Below are positions 49,832-55,688 of a stretch of DNA of 55,688 nucleotides, one piece after another. The stretch spans positions 1-55,688 of the forward strand of contig JAJYDS010000006.1 in assembly GCA_021777215.1 (NCBI GenBank), in the 5' to 3' direction. The notes beneath the pieces were generated by a model. It was not told the origin of the DNA. It saw nothing but the letters and a program-made list of their open reading frames with translations, and made no database searches. The stretch comes from a bacterium (lineage in GTDB: Bacteria > Babelota > Babeliae > Babelales > Vermiphilaceae). The stretch's first letter is position 1. Every line of letters starts with the position of its first letter. A program made the translations under genes and the position numbers.

Positions 49832-52800
49832 TTATCCTCCAAACTTAGCTTTACATGCATTAGCAGCATCAACAGCATTTTTTTGTACTTTGCTCTTATC
49901 GCCTAACGTATTTCTTATACCATTCGATAAGGCGCCTGTAAACTTGGAAAGCGCCTGCTGTTGCATAACCGCTTTGATGGAAAATTCAGTGGGAACACCC
50001 ATCAGGGCTCCACCGGCACTTGCCTCCACATCAAAAACAAAAATGTCCGATAGATGAGCCTGCATCATAAATGACATTGTATCTAGTGGTTCAAAATCTA
50101 TTCGCGTTCGTGCCTGAATTCCGCCGAATATTTTTTTCAATTCAACGTTACCATTAATGAATAATTCAGCGGGTTTTTTGCTCTTTTTACCCATCACTAT
50201 ATGTACGCTAGGATTGGTTTGCTTATTGCCCTCTGGCACACCGGTCAATTTAAAAATACCCGCATCAATAGAATCTATCGTTGCATCGCCTTGAATAGTA
50301 CCATCAGTCTCACGGAACAAGAAAGAAGCTTTTTTACCCAGAATTGTTCCATCGGCAGTAATGGAAAAGCCTTTTTCAAATGCTCGGCCTGCGATAGTCG
50401 TTGACTGTGGCACCAGATAAAGACTTGCATTCTTAAGTCCGATAGCAGGAATTGCTTTTTCAATCGCAGTTACATCCAATGAAACACCTGTAGCTTTCAG
50501 CATTCCTTGCCATAAGGAGACAACGTCTTTTAAAGAAAGGTCACCCAGTTGGCCCACCAGTGTTAGCGGTTTACCAACTTCACTTGCACCGGCAATATCA
50601 ATAAATTTGTTTCCGAGCTGCACCCTTCCAGATATACCAAATTGAGTAATCACCGGCGGTGCTGAATAGGTAAAGCTCGTATTTTGAATGGCAACATTAG
50701 TAATGGTAAGTCCTTTGATACCAAAAGGATCTTTTATTGGCTCTTTCAACTGTGCATCAACAGTTCCCATCGTCGAACCCAATAAAAGTTTTGCCGAAAA
50801 CTGCGGCAAGGTAAGATTAGGCACGGTCAGAGCAAGATTACCCACCGCGATACCAACTTCCGGCCCAGCAGTTTCAAGAGCCATCACCAGACTCAAATCA
50901 GTCGCTTTGCCCAGCGGCCCGAATGAAAACTCTCCCGGAAGCTGCGCGCTAAATTGAGAACCAACACCAGTTTTGGGGATAGCGCCTGCAATAGTAATCT
51001 GTTTTAATTTTGTCAGCTGCGCAACCGGAGCAAGAGGTCCAACAAAGACAACGGTACCAGAAAAATTAAGGCCATTCTTTACTGACAATTTCAATTCAGT
51101 GTCATCATAATCCCAGAGAGAATAAATAACGCGTACATCCTCGAGCGTAAGTCCATCAAGTGCTTTTAGCCCCGGCAATTTAGATGCGATCTTAAGCTTG
51201 GACGGCAAGGTAACGATAAAGCTATGCTGATCAGACATAAGATCACCCTTGAGTTGCACACCAGCTTTGCCTGCAACGGGACTTGCGCTCACATCACCTT
51301 CAATAAAAACATCGGAAAGTTTATGGGTAGCAAAGATATAGCTCGCCTTTATAGTGGCATCGCTAATTTTTAAACCTTTCATTCCCAGAGGGTCCAACCA
51401 AGAGCCGCGCATGGAACCATCAAGAGTTCCTACACCACCAGACAGGTTCAACAATGTATCAAAAATAAGCGGCTGTCCCTGACCGGGTACAGAAAGAGAC
51501 AATTCATTTTTAAGATTGTAGGTAGGCTTTGTTTGCGGAGATACGGCAAAAACGAGTGCAAGATTAGTAATGCGCGCAATATTTCCCACTCCTATCTGGC
51601 CAGGAATTTGGACGGTACACGCAATATCAGTTCCTCCTTTACCAATAACACCGGTAAAAAGAGCTTCTTTGACACTAGTAAGCGCAGCAACTTGGGTAAA
51701 AGGTCCGGTCATTTGCATGGTACCTGAAAACGTTGTAGTTGGCGTTTTACCGGGCGTATTCATATCTACAATTGAAAGCGTTGCATTGCTCAAGGCAAGA
51801 GCTGCAAGCTCACCCATTTTTGCAAAAGAAAATAATTGAGCAAGCGTAACGCGCTCGAAGCTACAAGACACTGTTGTTGGTGAACGAGATATACGTACGG
51901 CATTGCCATTAATAGATCCGGTTAAAGTGGCTTGATAATTACCCTGCACATCTTTATTTATAAGTACCACGGGCGAAGATAGAGTAACTTCTTGTAATCC
52001 TGGCACTAATGCAAAGGGATGAATCTCACGTGCATCAATCTCGATTTTAATACTGACGGCACCCGCTGCAGAACGACTGTAGATAAAGCTACCTTTATCA
52101 CCATACACATCGGTAATACCGGACAAAAGAATTGAATTATCTTTAGAATCAAATTTGAACTGGCCTTGCGTTATGGTAAAACCGGCAAAAGAAAACGTTT
52201 GTGCAAGGGTGCCAACTATAGCAAAGGCACCATCTTTCTGTGTGCTGTCAATAAGCACCCGTACATCACCTATGTCAGCGATATGGAGCGTGAGTTCACC
52301 TGAAAAGGTAATTTGTGCTGGTTGATTTGGCACCAATAATGCATGTATTTTTGCCTGAGAAATAGCACCCAGCCCGGGCACGGTTACCTGCGCTATTAAA
52401 GCAATGAGAGAATCTCCTGCCTTTTCATCAAGCGTCACCGTTACGACAGCCTTATCAAAACCTCCTTGCATGCCTGCACCAAAAGCACTCAAATTGGCAA
52501 CGCCAGAGATGGTTACCGTTGGCTGCTTTCCTGCACCATCGATATCTTTGATAGTAAGAGCAATATCGGTCCATTCAGAATCAAAACCGGTTTTTTGCAG
52601 ACGAGGGAACAGCGTGCTTATTTTTGCACGGTCTACCGTAGCGGACATACTGGTTGGAGTACGCGAGATGGTAATCGCATCACCGTTTATTTTTCCTGAT
52701 AACACCGCATCATAATCACCAGTTTTATTATTTTTTATAAAGGTTACCACGGGAGCGTTGAGAGCAAGATCCGAAATGCCCGGTATTTTTGCAAACGGCT

Positions 52801-54019
52801 TAATTTCTTTTTCATCGATCGCCACCGTACTTTGAACAACTCCTGCAGCAGACTTAGTGAAGCTAAATTTACCTGTATACCCATAGACTTGTGCAATACC
52901 CGCGATAGTTAAAAGCCGCTCCTGCCCATCATAGGTCACCGTGCCGTTAGTTATGGAAAGTCCGGCAAAAGAAATGGGCTGCGCCAGTGTACCGGTCACC
53001 GCAACGAAACCTTGCTTCAATTCGGTTTTTATATGCGCCTGAATCTGCCCTAACTCAATAAAATTTGCCGTCGCCACGCCAGTAAATAAAAGATAGGGCG
53101 GTGTTTTTGGTTTGAGGGCCATGGTTATCTGGGCATTGGCAACGCCCCCCACCTTCTCGATAGAACAGGTTTTTATAGCAAGGGTGCCGTCGTTGCTGCC
53201 ATCTTTTTTAGCCTGGAAGCTGAAGGTCATATCCGCCATAGTCACGCCCGGAATTATCGGTTTTTGCATGCCGGCTGTTGCAGTGCCAGAAATGCCTTTT
53301 TCACCTGATTTGTTGAGCATATCAGGGAAAGAAAGAGAGATATTGGTTAACTGCACATCGGATAACGGAGTATTTTTCAGAGAGATTATTAGGTCCGCCA
53401 ATCCAAGAGCATCAGCTTGGGCGGTAAGATCGGTCTGATTTTTTTGAACGATCAGCGTGAGCGTCAGGTTTTTATCGCCAACTTTGGTGTACGCCAATAT
53501 AACTACCGGTTTATCCTTCTGAAGTTGGACGTCAGTAGCGTCGATGATAAAAGGGGCTCCTGGGATAAGTTCTAATCTTGGTTTATCACCCTGATCATAG
53601 GTGAGGCCAAGAACATATTTGCCCGCATCCATATCATATTCTTTAAGCCCAACCGTGGCTTTTTTACTAAATAGAGTCGCCCGACCAGTCAGACTTACCA
53701 CACTTTTATTATTCTCAAAATTTATTTGAGCTTTTACACCATCGATACTGAGAGGTCCAAAAGCAAATTTTTTATCTTTTTCAGCAAAAGCTCCGTCAAA
53801 CCCTTTATCTGTTTGTGTAAAATTCATTGTACCTAAAACAGGAATATCAATAGGAATAACCAATGGTTCGGGTGGTTGATAATCAGGCGCCTTATGAACA
53901 GTTGGAGGCGGAGGAGTTGGCAACGGCTCAGTTGCGGAGGCAAAAAAATCGTCTTCATCCATAGCCAAGCAATTACATGAAGCAAAAAATATTACCAAGT
54001 AAAAGTTCTTAATCTTCAT
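49832..54019 (-). CDS. Giant exported beta-repeat protein of unknown function
   Basis: This 1395-residue protein begins with a signal peptide (MKIKNFYLVIFFASCNCLA) and a proline-rich segment (EPLPTPPPPTVHKAPDYQPP), and otherwise looks beta-rich. A unit of about 257 residues occurs twice: from about residue 313 (GTLAQPISFAGLSITNG) and from about 570 (GTLAQTFSFAGFTITQG). A second unit of about 224 residues occurs at about 761 (FSGTMQMTGPFTQVAALT) and about 985 (FSGTVVFVGPLAPVAQLT). The repeated strand-rich form with regular Gly turns recalls long beta-taco/AsmA-TamB-like or adhesin proteins, but I see no recognisable domain. The ATG at 54019 has AAAGGAG upstream; earlier in-frame codons overlap the divergent 54279 gene. 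Function unknown. Confidence 0.75.
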   Translation of the reverse strand: MKIKNFYLVIFFASCNCLAMDEDDFFASATEPLPTPPPPTVHKAPDYQPPEPLVIPIDIPVLGTMNFTQTDKGFDGAFAEKDKKFAFGPLSIDGVKAQINFENNKSVVSLTGRATLFSKKATVGLKEYDMDAGKYVLGLTYDQGDKPRLELIPGAPFIIDATDVQLQKDKPVVILAYTKVGDKNLTLTLIVQKNQTDLTAQADALGLADLIISLKNTPLSDVQLTNISLSFPDMLNKSGEKGISGTATAGMQKPIIPGVTMADMTFSFQAKKDGSNDGTLAIKTCSIEKVGGVANAQITMALKPKTPPYLLFTGVATANFIELGQIQAHIKTELKQGFVAVTGTLAQPISFAGLSITNGTVTYDGQERLLTIAGIAQVYGYTGKFSFTKSAAGVVQSTVAIDEKEIKPFAKIPGISDLALNAPVVTFIKNNKTGDYDAVLSGKINGDAITISRTPTSMSATVDRAKISTLFPRLQKTGFDSEWTDIALTIKDIDGAGKQPTVTISGVANLSAFGAGMQGGFDKAVVTVTLDEKAGDSLIALIAQVTVPGLGAISQAKIHALLVPNQPAQITFSGELTLHIADIGDVRVLIDSTQKDGAFAIVGTLAQTFSFAGFTITQGQFKFDSKDNSILLSGITDVYGDKGSFIYSRSAAGAVSIKIEIDAREIHPFALVPGLQEVTLSSPVVLINKDVQGNYQATLTGSINGNAVRISRSPTTVSCSFERVTLAQLFSFAKMGELAALALSNATLSIVDMNTPGKTPTTTFSGTMQMTGPFTQVAALTSVKEALFTGVIGKGGTDIACTVQIPGQIGVGNIARITNLALVFAVSPQTKPTYNLKNELSLSVPGQGQPLIFDTLLNLSGGVGTLDGSMRGSWLDPLGMKGLKISDATIKASYIFATHKLSDVFIEGDVSASPVAGKAGVQLKGDLMSDQHSFIVTLPSKLKIASKLPGLKALDGLTLEDVRVIYSLWDYDDTELKLSVKNGLNFSGTVVFVGPLAPVAQLTKLKQITIAGAIPKTGVGSQFSAQLPGEFSFGPLGKATDLSLVMALETAGPEVGIAVGNLALTVPNLTLPQFSAKLLLGSTMGTVDAQLKEPIKDPFGIKGLTITNVAIQNTSFTYSAPPVITQFGISGRVQLGNKFIDIAGASEVGKPLTLVGQLGDLSLKDVVSLWQGMLKATGVSLDVTAIEKAIPAIGLKNASLYLVPQSTTIAGRAFEKGFSITADGTILGKKASFLFRETDGTIQGDATIDSIDAGIFKLTGVPEGNKQTNPSVHIVMGKKSKKPAELFINGNVELKKIFGGIQARTRIDFEPLDTMSFMMQAHLSDIFVFDVEASAGGALMGVPTEFSIKAVMQQQALSKFTGALSNGIRNTLGDKSKVQKNAVDAANACKAKFGG

Positions 54020-54112
54020 AAACAACCTACTCCTTTTATCATCAGACACCTTTATCCACATTCTAATGAGCAGGAAGAAGAAAAAACAACAAAACCACAG
54101 CAAAATCTCCTC

Positions 54113-54132
54113 ATCAATAAATATATATTGAT
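54113..54132. promoter_or_regulatory. AT-rich inverted repeat, possible operator
   Basis: ATCAATA (54113-54119) and TATTGAT (54126-54132) flank a 6-base AT centre. It lies in the 259-base divergent gap between the genes starting at 54019 and 54279, so it could control both. I see no consensus promoter here that would settle it. Confidence 0.3.
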
Positions 54133-54278
54133 TATTTGAATATAAAATGACAATAATAAGTATAGGAAGAAGGAAAAAGTAGAATAAAAGAATAAAAAGG
54201 AAACCAAAAAGAAACCACCTACGTAAGGAGCGTAGAAACAGGTGATGAGTATAAATAATATAAATAAAAGGAGTAGTT

Positions 54279-54986
54279 ATGAAAAAGAATATACTGTTAG
54301 CGTTTAGCCTATTATTAACAGCAGGATTCACAGCAAAAGTGTCCGCTGAGGATACGGCCTTTGGTATACCACGAAAAGATTTAGATGAGTTAGCAGTAGA
54401 ACTGGGCCTTCCCACCACAGAGATGATGCAATTCGCGGGAAACGAAATCGTAAAAGCCGCTTTACAAAAAGTTGGATTCACTCAAGAACAACTTTTTCAG
54501 GGATTCGATTTATTCTTTAATCGCTTACCTAAGTTCCCCGAGAGGTTTGATGCAATGAATAAAAATTTTCAGGTTACGACCTCAACGGGTAAAACAGTCA
54601 ATAAACTACAAGCCTTATTAGTAACCTGTAGGCCTGGCGGCACATCGGACGAAAGAGAACAAAAATTAGAAGCTCAAGCCAAGAACAACACTGCCACAAT
54701 ACCTCCAGTTTGTCAGTCAGCAACATATTGCAATGGTACAACGCGGCTCGCCTGTTATAAAGCCGCATTTAATCTATTAGTCACTCAACTATTACCATTT
54801 TTTGCGAACGAGTTCACAAACACAGAGGGCCTTCCCTATACAATTCTTGGACTCAGAAATGAACTCAAGCCGGTTCAAGAATCATTCAAAAAAAACATAA
54901 CTATACCCACAAACAATTTAATAAAAATAATTTCTATTATCAACAAAATAGTACAGAAGGCCGAAATTAAAACACCAGCAAAATAA
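54279..54986 (+). CDS. Exported protein of unknown function
   Basis: This 235-residue protein has a classical signal peptide (KNILLAFSLLLTAGFTAKVSA-ED). The mature part starts with a helical region (IPRKDLDELAVELGLP) and has three Cys in the middle (VTCRPGG, VCQSATYCNG) plus LACYKAAF, which may form disulfides. The end is a basic helical tail. Strong AAAAGGAG lies before the ATG. It is followed after 26 bases by a second secreted gene. I do not recognise a family. Confidence 0.65.
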   Translation: MKKNILLAFSLLLTAGFTAKVSAEDTAFGIPRKDLDELAVELGLPTTEMMQFAGNEIVKAALQKVGFTQEQLFQGFDLFFNRLPKFPERFDAMNKNFQVTTSTGKTVNKLQALLVTCRPGGTSDEREQKLEAQAKNNTATIPPVCQSATYCNGTTRLACYKAAFNLLVTQLLPFFANEFTNTEGLPYTILGLRNELKPVQESFKKNITIPTNNLIKIISIINKIVQKAEIKTPAK

Positions 54987-55012
54987 ACGGTATAAAAAAA
55001 AAGGAAATCATT

Positions 55013-55633
55013 ATGAATAAAAAAGTTATAACCTTGTATTGTGGTTGTTTAGTATTTTTATCCTACAACCCAATAATGAAGTCTGAAAAATTTGACCCTC
55101 GAGACGCTGCGGTATTTGTTCAACAATCTACTGCCATTATAAAAGAAAGCAAACAGCTTGTGAATGATTTTAAAAATCTTCCAGATGACATAAAACAACT
55201 TGCTAAGGATATAGATGCAGCTAATAAACTTTCTGAAAAAGAGAAGGGTCCAAAATTCGGAGAAATTCTTCTCACAGCACTAAATAAATTAATCGCTATT
55301 TCTGAGCTGGCCATTGGTTCAATAAAAAAAGACCAATTTGGCAGACTACAAAGAAATGCTCAAGGAGGATTGGATATCACTGGAAAGCTTGCCTTTCAAG
55401 TTCTAGATTTAATACCACCTAGTGCAACAAAGTTACAAGAAAAAAAGATAACGGCTACAAGAAAACTTGGTGAAATGCTCGACAAAATCGATTTAACAAA
55501 ATTTACGGGAGAGCAGATCGCTCTAGCACTCGGATATAAAAAACCAGAAGCAGGAAAACCGGCAGAAATCATTCCTCCACAAATTTCTATTCCTGCACAG
55601 GAGAAAGTCGAAGTTTCACTGGAAGATTTATAA
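55013..55633 (+). CDS. Exported helical protein of unknown function
   Basis: This 206-residue protein has an N-terminal leader (VITLYCGCLVFLSYN) and a mostly helical, charged body (IIKESKQLVNDFKNLPDDIK, GEILLTALNKLIAISELAIG) with a proline-rich C-terminus (AEIIPPQISIPAQE). It may form a coiled coil. AAAAAAGGAAA lies before the ATG. It is the last complete gene in the window and follows the 54279 gene, presumably in one transcript. No family recognised. Confidence 0.6.
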   Translation: MNKKVITLYCGCLVFLSYNPIMKSEKFDPRDAAVFVQQSTAIIKESKQLVNDFKNLPDDIKQLAKDIDAANKLSEKEKGPKFGEILLTALNKLIAISELAIGSIKKDQFGRLQRNAQGGLDITGKLAFQVLDLIPPSATKLQEKKITATRKLGEMLDKIDLTKFTGEQIALALGYKKPEAGKPAEIIPPQISIPAQEKVEVSLEDL

Positions 55634-55664
55634 TTTTAAAATACAAATATTGCAAAAAGAGAGA

Positions 55665-55688
55665 GCGGCAACTAAGCTTAGTTGCCGC
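55665..55688. terminator. Palindrome at the window edge, likely terminator
   Basis: A 24-base perfect palindrome (arms GCGGCAACTAAG and CTTAGTTGCCGC) lies 32 bases past the last stop codon. Any T-run after it lies outside the window. A terminator for the 54279-55633 gene pair is the simplest reading. Confidence 0.5.

Noticed and set aside
54020-54481. A 154-residue N-terminal extension of the giant repeat protein
   Set aside because: It would run through the divergent gap and overlap the 54279 gene; the ATG at 54019 has AAAGGAG and opens a clean signal peptide.
1-55688. CRISPR array, insertion sequence, prophage or integrase
   Set aside because: I found no regularly spaced direct repeats, transposase or integrase motifs; the only repeats are the short palindromes and protein-level repeats.

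Overview
The window looks like part of the chromosome of a small-genome, host-associated bacterium. It is AT-rich, uses the standard bacterial code, has Shine-Dalgarno sites and tightly packed genes, and contains no transposase, phage gene, tRNA or rRNA that I can see. The mix is many glycosyltransferases, several of eukaryote or giant-virus type (GT6/ABO-like, exostosin, core-2/I-branching, DUF288/STELLO-like, a plant/mimivirus-type UDP-rhamnose synthase), plus Sec-type signal peptides on almost every protein. This best fits Candidatus Dependentiae (TM6) or a similar intracellular lineage. That placement is inference, since no phylogenetic marker is present.

Layout. (i) 0.4-9.6 kb, mostly plus strand: an NDP-hexose 4,6-dehydratase, a sugar O-methyltransferase, a UDP-4-keto-6-deoxyglucose epimerase/reductase, GT-D, GT-A and GT-B enzymes, two more methyltransferase-fold proteins, a GT2 and a GT6. 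(ii) 9.6-18.1 kb: further glycosyltransferases, a methyltransferase-like protein, a frameshifted GT14-like gene, UDP-glucose dehydrogenase and UDP-glucose 4-epimerase. (iii) 18.2-30.2 kb, more AT-rich: a tight minus-strand run (25820 down to 20768) of GT-A, FkbM and exostosin genes, a three-member paralogue family, a frameshifted GNAT gene, and two genes that look like the two halves of a STELLO/DUF288 protein. (iv) 30.3-35.5 kb: two GT2 proteins fused to a degenerate second GT domain, and two tandem GT32 genes. (v) 35.6-46.5 kb: one long minus-strand operon encoding, in order of transcription, a WecB-WecC fusion, a bi-domain oxidoreductase, a GT39-like membrane protein, mannose-1-phosphate guanylyltransferase, two GDP-mannose dehydratases and GDP-fucose synthase. 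(vi) 46.6-55.7 kb: a second membrane GT, a HIT hydrolase and a group of secreted proteins of unknown function, including a 1395-residue internally repeated beta-type protein.

How they work together. Products would include UDP-rhamnose, UDP-glucuronate, UDP-galactose, GDP-fucose and UDP-ManNAc uronate. These would feed roughly twenty-five glycosyltransferases and at least six methyltransferases that could build a heavily branched, O-methylated, fucosylated and rhamnosylated glycan.

The most striking feature is that normally cytosolic nucleotide-sugar enzymes and SAM-dependent methyltransferases here carry N-terminal signal peptides. In the same operon a second GDP-mannose dehydratase, the WecB-WecC fusion and the bi-domain oxidoreductase do not. 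This suggests a glycan-building system that acts outside the bacterial cytoplasm, possibly in the periplasm or the host cell, beside a smaller conventional cytosolic set. Internal start sites with Shine-Dalgarno sequences in galE and in the wecB-wecC fusion suggest how one gene might yield two products.
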